A stretch of DNA of 64,000 nucleotides. Source: Lyophyllum atratum (Eukaryota; Basidiomycota; Agaricomycetes; Agaricales; Lyophyllaceae). Made by a program: the position numbers and the translations under genes. Position 1 is the first letter of the stretch, and each line of letters opens with the position of its first letter. Positions 23,540 through 33,565 of this stretch are shown piece after piece. The notes under the pieces are model-generated. The model worked only from the letters and a program-made list of their open reading frames with translations, searched no databases and was not told the DNA's origin. The stretch spans positions 930,001 through 994,000 of the forward strand of contig JACGCN010000017.1 in NCBI GenBank assembly GCA_014905825.1. Reading direction: 5' to 3'.

Positions 23540-24984
23540 CGTGGTTATGTTTGGTCAGTATATCTTCTGGTAATGGTGTTCAACGTTTCTTGTGGCTGTG
23601 GCATTTTCCGGAAGTTAAAATGCCGGATTGTAGTGCGAACGTTACTGGCAGTCGATTGACTCTCAAATCATTATCCACCGCCTTAGGCTTGCTGACTATC
23701 TTGAGCATTCATTCTGACTCTTCGGCCGCGCATAAGTATGTTTTAATCCGCCGAGCTGGAATTAGAGTAATCACTCAAATGTCAATTCGGGCATAAGAGC
23801 GAGATGAAGACAGGCGCCCACCCTCCACCCTGCTGTATCAATGCAAGTATAAACATGTTGTTATTACAAGTTTTTGATTCTTCGCAAATTTTTCTTTCAC
23901 CTCCCACAACTATCACCATGGATGAATCTTCGTCAGACACCCTGAGATTCATGGACTTAGGCGTTCCATGAACGATGGATGGTCATGTCCTTGGGTTGAA
24001 ACTTGAAAGACAGCTCCCTGACGACCCCAGTTGCGATCTCCAGATAGGTGATCATTCCATCAAGTTCCATCACTGTTAGACCTCAGGCCGCGCTGTCGTT
24101 GCTCTCGCATTACCAGATACCTGAGAATTCTGTCCGCATAACTGACGTCTTCAGGAGGATCGCTCCCGAAACGATGCCTTCAATGTCCAGGAAATTCGAC
24201 AGCCTGCTGAATTGTCGCGCTCCTGAACAACCACGAAACGACGAGGTCGGCTTCCACAAAGATAGCTCCGCCAATCCTGTGTTATATCCGGACTGTTTGG
24301 CTCGCCGTCACCGCCTAGGCGAAAGAAGAAGCGCGAAGGCTGTGGACCTGACCATGGCGGGAAGCTCTTCACCAATCTAGTGCGGCGTTCGCAATGGCCC
24401 GACTTAGTTCAATGGGTGTCAGGAGTCAGGGACGCAAAGCATCAAAACTGCAACGAAAGTTTTCTGCCAACCCTGTATTCAATCCCAACCGTATCAGCGG
24501 ATCCTTCAGTGCTTGGGAGGTTCCCGAGCACGGATCTGAAGATGGCCCACTTGTTTTTTTATGAATGCATGGGGTCAAGGACGGCGATCAACATATTATC
24601 TGCCAATCCGAGGTGCAAAGTTCTTGCGACGTCTACCGCCTTACTGACTCCATAACACCTGTCAAACTTTGCTGATTGTTGATTACATCCACTTCCACCG
24701 CCACGTGGGCAATCATTGTACCCTGCCCCCGCATCTGTGGTATGTGCCTCGCTCCTTGATTTCTGAAACCATCACGATCAAGGGAAACCGCAGCTTCACC
24801 CTTGGAAGATGGACACCGATGTCTCCTGCCTTCCAACATTTCTCCGCCCGCATCGGATGGTTGCAGGTCTATAAAAACTGCCTCGGATTGACTTACGATT
24901 CCTTAGACCAGTTGATCTGATCGTCTCTCCCTTACTACACACTCGAAGCCGGTCTTCATCGATAATTCCCTACACATACCCATC
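23540..24984. other. Intergenic, no gene seen
   Basis: About 1.4 kb with only short frames and no family signs. The right end is the probable promoter of the gene starting at 24985. Confidence 0.45.
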
Positions 24985-25217
24985 ATGCGTACCTTCACTC
25001 TCATCTCCCTACTCTCCGTATTCGCTCTCGTGGCTCGGTCCGCTCCCATCCCACATTCAACCGTGAGTGCATCGCGGCTTATTATTTCGTCTCTAAAAAT
25101 CGTTGCAGGAACTTATAATGGCGCGATACGATACCACCATCGACGACATCGCTTTCCGGAGCATCGAGGAGCGAGCAGCCAAGAAACCCGCGGGAGTGCC
25201 CGCTACCAAAGCTCCGG

Positions 25218-26174
25218 TGTGGTAGTAGTTTTTATGCTACTCGGGGACGGATATCGGGTCGCTCGCCCACAGAACAAGCGCCTACACGTAGAATAGGGAA
25301 GGGAGAAGGAAGGATGAAGGACGCAGCCTCCACGTGAAACGATCAGACGGAAGCAAAACGCGGGCCGAGGCACACGGATCGGAACAGACAAGAATCGGCC
25401 GAAACTGACTGAACGCCTCGGTGGACGAAAAGACGAGAGATTCGGGAAGGGGAAAGACGAGACACGAGAGAACTTAAGAGAAAACTGGGATCTGGTGATA
25501 AGATAATTTATTGGGCAAAAACGGCGGCCCTTTATACTAGTTTGAGGATGCTATTTAAAGAACTAAGAGGAAAGGAAACATTGGTCGAATCGGAAATTGT
25601 CGAGGAAACGATGACGCCGAAGCGGAAGATGACGATGGTGCGATGAATGTCTAAACTTTAAATAAAAGACGAGAGAAAAGGAGCCTACCAGGACCGCCGC
25701 CTTCGAAGCCGTCTTCTAGCCAGGAATTGCTCGGGGTGCACTCGGTCGCGTGGAGTTCGCAGCTGGCCCCCAAGCAGCGCGTGATGAGTAAACCACGGGA
25801 GGTGCACCCCTACTCGTCTGACCGTCGTACGACCCCTCGGACTTTGGACCTGATGTGCAACGAAAAGGTAAGGTAGGAATTGTAGGTGTTGTCCATGATG
25901 TAAAGTAAGCGTGAGACCCGAAATGAAATCTTCGTCGAACGCGGCAGACGCGTGAAGGGTTTGTCGATGGGGAAGGGATGAGACGCCGGCTAGGCGCTTA
26001 GTGGCTTTTGAAGTCCCTAGAATCAAATCAAAGGTAAGTGGTGTCGGGGATGGGGAGCGTAACGAAGAAGTGGTAACATAGAAATGGAGATGGCACGCGA
26101 TGGTGAAGGTTGAGGTGATCGTGAAAGGGTTAAAAAGTAGTCCGGCCCCGCGCGAGTTCGGATACACGACCACA
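25218..26174 (-). repeat. E1 LTR, left copy (3' LTR in element sense)
   Basis: 957 bp, starts TGTGGTAGTAG and ends CGACCACA on the plus strand. It is repeated at a fixed offset of 2,907 bp. The terminal 6 bp are inverted repeats. Confidence 0.93.
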
Positions 26175-27882
26175 ATAAGGACAAAGAAATAAGCGACGAC
26201 CCCGTCGCGTCAAAAAGAAAGAAAGGAGTGTAAGAACGAGTCACAATAAAAAGCAAGTAAAGAAAGATTAATTTCGTGACGAAAAGTAAGAACATATAAG
26301 TGCGGAGATCGAGGTGATGTGAAAATAGTGTCCCCGTCTCGAAAAGCGAGTCCCAAGAAAGTGGATTCGTGTACGCATCCTGAAAAGCAGTCAGAGTATG
26401 TCGTGGTCGATCTGGTGGTTCTGCCTTCGTTGGTAAGAGGGGATTGGTGTCTGGCGCCAAGTTTCGGGGGCCTTGAAGTTGGGAGCCGTCTTTCTTGTGA
26501 TATTCGTCCGCATGTGATGAAAATGGCAATTGGTCGTCGTTGGTCTTGCAGCCGTGCCGCCCGTGCGAGTCGCGGGCGTCGAGTGTGTCGATGGTTGTTG
26601 CGAAGTCGGCTCGTTGATCGTGAAGTCTGAAAAGGGTGCAGGAAGTCTGATCGAAACATTTGTCGAGGATACGGAATGGTTGAAGTGAAGTACGGGAGTT
26701 GGACCTGTCCGAGTGAGAATAAAATGACGGTTGAACGGAAATTGGAGGCGTATCTGTAATGTTGTGGGCTGCTCGACAGAGTTCTACGTCCTCCTCACTT
26801 GCCACCCCACCGTCACCACAGATGCCGTCGAGTGTAATGGTAGCTGTCACCAAGTCGTTGATATGCGGAATTAGAACACATGTCGGTCGAGTTTCGAAGC
26901 TTCTCTGTACTGCTTGTTGATCGTGAAGTCCGAAAAAGGTGCAGGAAGTCTCCAGACACCCGTCGATAATACGGACAGGTGGAAGCGAAGTATGGGAGTC
27001 GGATCTGCTTGGGTGAGAATAAAATGACGGTTGAACCATAATTGGAGGCGTATCTGTAACCCTGTGTACTCCTCGACAGAGTTCTATAACCCCCTCCTCA
27101 CTGGCAACTCCACCATCATTGCGACAGATTTCTTCAGTAACACCTACGTCGACTATTGGCGGCAATGCGATACTGAGAGGATAGTCTGGCGAGTCCGGTG
27201 TAATAATCCGAGTGGTTGGCGTCTCGGATATAGGGTCGTAACTATCTTGGCCCACTTCGTATTCGCAGTCGTGAGGTGGTACGTCGAAATAGTCCAAGTC
27301 GTCATCGGCAAATGCAAGCAAAAGCACCTGTAACACTACGTTGATTTCTGGCGGCGTAGATGCGATCAAACATGACTCTGGGAGCTGTTCCGCGATGGTT
27401 CTGCGTAGATCCAAGGGTATCCCCCTCCAGAAACATATATCGGCATCGTCTGAAGTCACCTTACCATTTCGAACAAGGGCCCCGAGGCGTGTCATGAACG
27501 ACTGGTGGTAGGCATAGACTTCCTCGAAGCTGGTGATGGATCCTTCCCGAGCATGCCATTTTGCCCAAAGTCGAAGCGCCTCCAGTTCTGAGGTGGGTCC
27601 TGTGTTGTCGTCGGAGCCATAGTACCGTATGAGACATTTGCGCGCCGCTAGCCAGTCGCATTGGGACCAGACAGGAGAGTTTCCGATGACAAGTCGTACA
27701 CGCTGGTGGCAGTAACGGAGAACGAATTTTGGAAGTGCTGAGTGGGTGAGTCCGGCGTCGTTTCCGCATCGTTCTAATCGGTCAAGGAAGTTGTATACTC
27801 GGTGACCCTTGAAATATGGCATGTCAGGTGTGTTGGGAACTGGCATAGGCATGCGTCTTCGAATCGGAGTTGAGAGAGCCAT
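26023..27882 (-). CDS. E1 gag-like protein
   Basis: 619-codon minus-strand frame. Residues 1-180 fit a retrotransposon gag capsid domain (MPMPVPNTPDMPYFKGHRVY, a W-rich helical part with YYGSDDN, then VYAYHQSFMTRLG and CFWRGIPLDLRRTI). No CCHC zinc knuckle is visible. The middle holds an internal duplication of about 85 residues: the pair GGVASEEGVIELCRGVH and GGVASEEDVELCRAAH, each followed by TDTPPI and VQPSFYSH. Near residues 520-550 is a strongly hydrophobic segment (FLLFVTKLIFLYLLFIV) that could span a membrane. The frame ends inside the 3' LTR. Upstream, two short introns (27914-27959 and 28025-28066) join Pro-rich exons in frame to this start, so the protein may begin further upstream. 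Confidence 0.75.
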   Translation of the reverse strand: MALSTPIRRRMPMPVPNTPDMPYFKGHRVYNFLDRLERCGNDAGLTHSALPKFVLRYCHQRVRLVIGNSPVWSQCDWLAARKCLIRYYGSDDNTGPTSELEALRLWAKWHAREGSITSFEEVYAYHQSFMTRLGALVRNGKVTSDDADICFWRGIPLDLRRTIAEQLPESCLIASTPPEINVVLQVLLLAFADDDLDYFDVPPHDCEYEVGQDSYDPISETPTTRIITPDSPDYPLSIALPPIVDVGVTEEICRNDGGVASEEGVIELCRGVHRVTDTPPIMVQPSFYSHPSRSDSHTSLPPVRIIDGCLETSCTFFGLHDQQAVQRSFETRPTCVLIPHINDLVTATITLDGICGDGGVASEEDVELCRAAHNITDTPPISVQPSFYSHSDRSNSRTSLQPFRILDKCFDQTSCTLFRLHDQRADFATTIDTLDARDSHGRHGCKTNDDQLPFSSHADEYHKKDGSQLQGPRNLAPDTNPLLPTKAEPPDRPRHTLTAFQDAYTNPLSWDSLFETGTLFSHHLDLRTYMFLLFVTKLIFLYLLFIVTRSYTPFFLFDATGSSLISLSLLWSCIRTRAGPDYFLTLSRSPQPSPSRAISISMLPLLRYAPHPRHHLPLI

Positions 27883-28124
27883 GATTGCGAAGTTGGGAGA
27901 TGAATAAATGCGCCTAAAACCGAAGAAATCAGCTAAAGAGACACAAATGAAACACGTACCCTTGATTTGGATAGTGAGGTGTAGGGATTGGCTGCCCGTA
28001 ATCAGAATGAGGAGAGTGTATGCGCTGAAAATGATTAATCAGCGCTGATACGTGAGAATCACGTACCTGATGTGGAGTGCGAGAGGACGAGAACGGAATA
28101 CCCGACCCCTGCGGTGGTCACCAC

Positions 28125-29081
28125 TGTGGTAGTAGTTTTTATGCTACTCGGGGACGGATATCGGGTCGCTCGCCCACAGAACAAGCGCCTACACGTAGAA
28201 TAGGGAAGGGAGAAGGAAGGATGAAGGACGCAGCCTCCACGTGAAACGATCAGACGGAAGCAAAACGCGGGCCGAGGCACACGGATCGGAACAGACAAGA
28301 ATCGGCCGAAACTGACTGAACGCCTCGGTGGACGAAAAGACGAGAGATTCGGGAAGGGGAAAGACGAGACACGAGAGAACTTAAGAGAAAACTGGGATCT
28401 GGTGATAAGATAATTTATTGGGCAAAAACGGCGGCCCTTTATACTAGTTTGAGGATGCTATTTAAAGAACTAAGAGGAAAGGAAACATTGGTCGAATCGG
28501 AAATTGTCGAGGAAACGATGACGCCGAAGCGGAAGATGACGATGGTGCGATGAATGTCTAAACTTTAAATAAAAGACGAGAGAAAAGGAGCCTACCAGGA
28601 CCGCCGCCTTCGAAGCCGTCTTCTAGCCAGGAATTGCTCGGGGTGCACTCGGTCGCGTGGAGTTCGCAGCTGGCCCCCAAGCAGCGCGTGATGAGTAAAC
28701 CACGGGAGGTGCACCCCTACTCGTCTGACCGTCGTACGACCCCTCGGACTTTGGACCTGATGTGCAACGAAAAGGTAAGGTAGGAATTGTAGGTGTTGTC
28801 CATGATGTAAAGTAAGCGTGAGACCCGAAATGAAATCTTCGTCGAACGCGGCAGACGCGTGAAGGGTTTGTCGATGGGGAAGGGATGAGACGCCGGCTAG
28901 GCGCTTAGTGGCTTTTGAAGTCCCTAGAATCAAATCAAAGGTAAGTGGTGTCGGGGATGGGGAGCGTAACGAAGAAGTGGTAACATAGAAATGGAGATGG
29001 CACGCGATGGTGAAGGTTGAGGTGATCGTGAAAGGGTTAAAAAGTAGTCCGGCCCCGCGCGAGTTCGGATACACGACCACA
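28125..29081 (-). repeat. E1 LTR, right copy (5' LTR in element sense)
   Basis: Second 957-bp copy, no indel relative to the left copy, followed by the CCGG target duplication at 29082-29085. Confidence 0.93.
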
Positions 29082-30035
29082 CCGGCCAGCGGCGGCAAAG
29101 GAGGCGCCTGTCCCATCCGTTCGCCTGGCAAGAAAAGCGGGAATGTCAAACGCGCTAACATCGAAATTCCTCGTACGTCCTGCGACCATTACGCGTGAAG
29201 TTCGGGTAAAATCCTGATTCTTGTGTATCCTGCTAGCGTTCATCACGATCAAGAAAACCAAGTTCACCCTGAGCAAGGTTAAGACCAGTGGAACGTCTGC
29301 TGTCGCCAAAGCGAGTGGAGGCCTTAAACCTGCCTTCGCCAAGGCTAGTGATGATGATGCGGAGCTTGAGAAGGAGTTCAAGAATACCCAAACTGTGAGT
29401 GCCGCTATGTTTACCCCGGTCTTCTCAACACCGCCTCAAGCACTGCACTAAATTCTCCGTCACACAGGTCTTCGCGAAACACCCCGATGTCGTACCCCAA
29501 GCCATCGCATTCGACCTCGATGAAACGACTACGCCGTGCCCAGCCGGCGGCGCGCGCAAGTGGCTTATCATCGATCAGGCCAAAGGAAAACTTCTCCAGG
29601 ATACGGCGAAGTATATGGCCGCAAAGCCTGAGGCCCAGGCTGATTTGAAGGATGCGGCTGCGAAGCTCATGATGGCGAAGGCGAAGGAGATCGCGAAGGA
29701 TGGGTTGAAACACCCTGACTTGAATGGGAAGAACAGTACGTCTCATTCTTCTGAATCCAAGAGAAATTACCAGCTGACACTTGCATCCTTGTTAGTCTTC
29801 TGTGAGTTGATATTTCTGGGGTCTATTCTCGACGGTTGACTGAGGTTATCATCTCTTTTAGTTGATGACCAGATTACCAAGGTCACAGGGATCATCGATT
29901 GGGCGGATGCTGCGAAGGGATCGGCGAGTTTCAGACTAATCTTGTTTCTGTTGAAGCTGACGATTATTTCATTCGATCCAGTTTACTGCATCGGAGGAGA
30001 CCAAGGCTATGGGCAAATTCAAGTTCACCATTTAA

Positions 30036-30994
30036 CTCGCGGTCGCTACCAGCCTATTACCATGCCAGGGTAAGGCAGTGCAGTGGCGAGTTATTGGGAC
30101 GGCTAAGCAGGGCATTAAGGGCATATGTAGTGTAGAAGTAGCTGCATAGTACATAGTACTTACATGGGGGGCAGTGCCCCAGAGTGCAAGAAATCACACT
30201 AAACACGAAGCTAAATCAGTGGGAAAGCTCTGTCTGTGCCGCACAGTACTTGAGATATATCTCCTCGCTACAAGTTCCCCCTAAAGTATCCTCACCTTTC
30301 CAACATCGATTTAATTTTCTAACCAGGGTGGTAGCTGCCAGTTCCTAGGATTACGCAACGCGAGGAACCTTGCATATCTACCTTCATATTCAAGGACGTT
30401 ACTGCAACCCATATCCACCGCCCCGCTGACTATCCCGAGCACTCATCCTAGTTCGTGCTTTAGCCCTTGAATACATGCGTCATTAGTATCGTACGATCGC
30501 GCGTATATTGAAGTACGACCAAATATCGCGTCGTCTCTCGGGGCTCGTATCGAGAACTTGAACGGACCAGGGGAGCGAAAGCACGATATCCAGAACCCCG
30601 GTCAACAATGATGGAGGCAGGGCAGAGTTGATCATGAGATGCCGTCGTGCGGTGGACAAGCATACGAACAGTGAGCGTTGACGTTGGATTATCGGGACTC
30701 TGGGAGACGGACGACAGTGGAGCTGGGATCGGCGTCTTGGCTCAACTGAAGGGTAGACGTCATGCATCATGGGCTCCTCGACTATCCAAACAAGTCAAGG
30801 GCGACGCGTGGAGGAGACAGAAAGAGACGATCATGCAACCCGAGTCAACGCACCCGACGGCTTATCGAATCAGGTCGGATATCATTGGCAGCACAACGAG
30901 ACGAGACAGGACGAAACCATACACCGCACCCACGCATCACATCACACATACCCGTCGCCTCCCACTCCCACCCCCATCCCAACCCTCCATCACA
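30036..30994. other. Intergenic, no gene seen
   Basis: 3' flanks of two converging genes. A C/T-rich tract begins near 30,920 and runs into the R-SNARE 3' end. No gene is seen. Confidence 0.5.
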
Positions 30995-31909
30995 TCACAT
31001 ACCCACCTCCTCCCCTCCCACCCCCACCCCCCCGCCCTCCACCCCTCTCGCCACCCGCTGCAGCCCCTCACCTCCTGTTCCTACATCCCGCTTCACCTGC
31101 GTCTTGTGCTGCCCCCGCCTCACGGCCTGCACGATGGAGAGCACCGTGAGCGCTATGACGACGGTGATCGCCAGGCCTATTATCAGGCGCATCTAAGTTG
31201 GAAAGAAGTCGATCAGCGTGGGCGGGCGGAGGGAGGGGAGGGGGAGGGCGGGTATGTACCTTCATGTCTTTCCACCTGGTGAGGAGAGGGAGGGGTTAGT
31301 GATTAGGAGGGCGAGGGGTGGGGGGTGGGGAGAGGGGGGCGTACCACATATCCTGTATGTAGGGAGGGTTCATGAGTCTAGGGTACGAGGAGAAGGGAGA
31401 AAGCATGCGGGGGGAAAGCGTACCTTCCGTACTTTATGTGCCGATTTGCGAAACACGCGCGCTGAGGATACCAGATTCTCTGATCCCCACCATCAACGAC
31501 ACTTCTTATCCGAGAGAGGGAGAGAGGTGAGGAAGGACGCACCCGTTCTCGATTCCAACGACTCAAGCCTCTCCCCGCGCTCCGCCATCGACTGCAGGTT
31601 ACTGCTCATAATCGCAAACGTCTCGTCCAGCTCCAGCTGCAGCGCGCTCACGGGCCTCCGTGCGCTTGCGCTCCTCGGTGGTCGTGCGCTTCCGTCCCCA
31701 TCCCCATCCCCGTCCCTGTGCGCCTTGGGGTTGGGGCTGAGGTGCACATTCGTGAGCGAGGTGTGATCGTCGTCGGCCTGGGGTGGTGGAGGGGCGATGA
31801 CGATGACGGGCGCGGTGGCGGGGGCTGGGGCGATGGTGGGTGCGGGTGGGTCGTAGGCGGTCCCGTGCAGGCTGAAGGGCATGAATGATCTCCGGTTGTG
31901 GTTCGCCAT
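30995..31909 (-). CDS. R-SNARE, synaptobrevin/VAMP (Snc) family
   Basis: Five exons (31909-31543, 31479-31424, 31352-31345, 31275-31260, 31192-30995) give 214 aa in frame. A Pro/Ala-rich N-terminus of about 85 residues precedes the SNARE helix: LELDETFAIMSSNLQSMAER, GERLESLESRTENL, SSARVFRKSAHKVRK. The Arg in SMAERGERL is the likely zero-layer residue that classes it as an R-SNARE. The juxtamembrane MWWKDMKMR and the helix LIIGLAITVVIALTVLSIV form the tail anchor. It would sit on secretory vesicles and drive fusion with the plasma membrane or endosomes. After the membrane helix there is an unusual basic and Gly/Val-rich tail of about 40 residues (GGGVGVGGEEVGM at the end), longer than in yeast Snc1. 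Exons 3 and 4 are 8 and 16 nt. Confidence 0.9.
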
Positions 31910-33565
31910 TTCTCGTCGTTAATCGTGAAAAATCGTGAGTGGTGAGGAGCGTGAGGCCTGCTGCTGCTGCTCTGTTGGACCAGCCAACGGTGATGGAGAG
32001 GAAAGGGGCGAAGGGGTTTTCCAAGGGTGCTCAGGTGGGTTCGGATGCGGCTGTGCAGGAGGAGTGATGGGGGTTTAGAGACGCTGATGGTTGTCGTCCC
32101 GCCGCCGCTGGTATCAGTGATCCTCTGATAAGGGGCTATAGATAGAATGGGGCTGCAGATGGGAGAGTTTTTGTTTCCAAGGGCTCAGGGGAACGGAACG
32201 GTAACCGCATGGAAGTTGGAACTAGAGACGCGTTTCGGGTTAGAGGAAGGGGTCATCTTGGTAGAAGGCGATAACGACGGAGTTTGCTGTATGTTTCTCG
32301 TCTTTCAAGGAGGCGCAGAGCTCGTCGTCGTGTGGGCTGCTCTCGCCATCGGAGGCGACGGTGCTGGAGGGAGACAGGAGGTCGGCAACTAAGAGCCAAT
32401 CAAATAAAAGGCTCATGCCACGTGTAGAAGACCGGGGTCTATAACCCTTTGCTCCGCTTCTTGTCCACTGCCTGCAATCCCTCTCGGTTGTATAATGCCT
32501 TCCAGCATCTTCGCGCTTTCACGTAGCTGGGAAACGAAGGCGTTGATGGACGAAGGTGTGCGTTCTCCTCACCTGCGCTGTATGTACCTCACTCTACCTC
32601 GCCCTGACCCCCTCTGATGTATTTGCAGGTGCTACAAGCGCTGTCCTCCTAATCTCATAGAGCTGCGGTTCATCCCGTATGCACGATCTCAGAAATTCGT
32701 ACGTGGCCCGCCGCATATAGTCGCGTGGGCCGTGGGTAAACTTCATGAAGACGCGTAGTCGGACAATGTCGCTCACTGAATTCGTGATACGTTCACCCTT
32801 GAAGTGCAGCAGTTGACGCGTCCCAGGCTCATTAAGGATACGAGTGTCCAAACCCCGAGCAGAGATGGGGGGTCTATTGACCAACGTACGAGCTGTTCAT
32901 TCAACCTGAGCCCTGAAACTACTAAAACTTGTATGCCCCCAGAATTACTATCCCCCCATTCTTATTGGATTGGCAATGGCAGGCTGGATCGCCTGGCGCG
33001 AATCGTAAGCCTCCAAGGTCATAGGTGCGCTTTCTAAGCGTCTCCCGCTTTATGTTTACCTGACCCAATCTATTTCACTCTTTGGTAGTTCGATAGCAGC
33101 TCGTCAAGTATGGCCTACCATGGCATTAGCGATCGACGACCCCAAGAGCGTCTAAGCAGAATTTATTCCAAGGCTATGGGCGGATACTCTTGCCTTCTGT
33201 CTATCTCCGATCCCTTGCACGCCCCCCACCCCTAGTCCATCCAGCTCTACTTGGAAGGGCATAGGAATGTCATGCATAACATTGGATAGTCCCCAAAATG
33301 GTTCAGCGCTTCTCCTCGGCATATCAACCGGCCGCGGAAACAAAAATCTTTTCGTCCCCGTTTTGTCCAACTTTCCCACACCCTAAATCGGAACATCTCC
33401 GACCTTCCGGATCTCCGCAGCCTCACCTTCAATTATCATCATAATCAGCTCATCGTCGTCGTTGTCGACGACCCGCCATCCTTTGGAACCTCCAGTAACA
33501 CCCCCTTCCGTCCCAACTTCACACATAACAACACAACACCCTGCACCCAACGAACCACAACGACC
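31910..33565. other. Intergenic with weak coding traces
   Basis: Upstream regions of the R-SNARE (minus) and copper transporter (plus) genes plus unclear material. A minus-strand frame at 32594-32884 is listed separately. On the plus strand a short hydrophobic reading (PILIGLAMAGWIAWRE, near 32,960-33,010) is followed by a splice-donor-like GTAAGC, but I could not build a gene from it. Confidence 0.4.
32594..32884 (-). CDS. Possible small protein or exon, unrecognised
   Basis: 96-codon frame with no ATG at its start (it opens with TTG), so if coding it is an internal exon. The residues look protein-like (FMKFTHGPRDYMRRATYEFL, RSCIRDEPQLYEIRRTALV) with a charged helical pattern. No family is recognised, and splice partners were not found with confidence. 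Confidence 0.3.
   Translation of the reverse strand: MVNRPPISARGLDTRILNEPGTRQLLHFKGERITNSVSDIVRLRVFMKFTHGPRDYMRRATYEFLRSCIRDEPQLYEIRRTALVAPANTSEGVRAR

Larger units (their letters stand above)
25218..29081 (-). mobile_element. LTR element E1, gag-only, non-autonomous
   Basis: Two 957-bp direct repeats with TGTGGT...ACCACA ends (25218-26174 and 28125-29081) flank 1,950 bp. The copies have no length difference and look identical by eye, so insertion was recent. A 4-bp duplication CCGG abuts both ends. The only long frame, on the minus strand, encodes a gag-like protein. Protease, reverse transcriptase, RNase H and integrase are all missing. The gag start resembles that of element E2 (MPVP, then PYF-x-G and a WARK/W-rich helical region), so E1 probably depends on a Ty3/gypsy partner of that kind. 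On the minus strand a candidate primer-binding site starts one base inside the LTR (28123, TGGTGACCACCGC). Confidence 0.92.
24985..30035 (+). pseudogene. Secretory-type gene split by LTR element E1
   Basis: Without E1 the exons 24985-25062, 25109-25217 plus 29086-29172, 29237-29394, 29468-29735, 29796-29801, 29862-29923 and 29982-30035 form one 273-codon frame. The insertion falls in exon 2, inside a Pro-Ala codon pair, and the target duplication is CCGG. The protein has a signal peptide (TLISLLSVFALVARS) and a Lys/Ala-rich middle. Near the C-terminus, HPDLNGKNIFFDD and VTGIIDWADA resemble the catalytic loop and metal-binding motif of aminoglycoside-phosphotransferase-like kinases, although the surrounding fold is short. 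I consider that similarity tentative. One exon is only 6 nt, and the last intron begins GCGAGT (GC-AG). Confidence 0.75.

Noticed and set aside
25218..29081. E1 as a DNA transposon because of its inverted 6-bp ends
   Set aside because: The short inverted ends are those of each 957-bp LTR; long direct repeats, TG...CA ends and a gag-like frame show an LTR element.
30647..31282. Plus-strand frames of 120-210 codons opposite the R-SNARE 3' end
   Set aside because: Low-complexity Pro/His/Thr readings caused by the C-rich tract; the minus strand carries the SNARE.
32490..32650. Short spliced plus-strand reading starting at about 32,493
   Set aside because: Yields only about 30 residues without any family sign.
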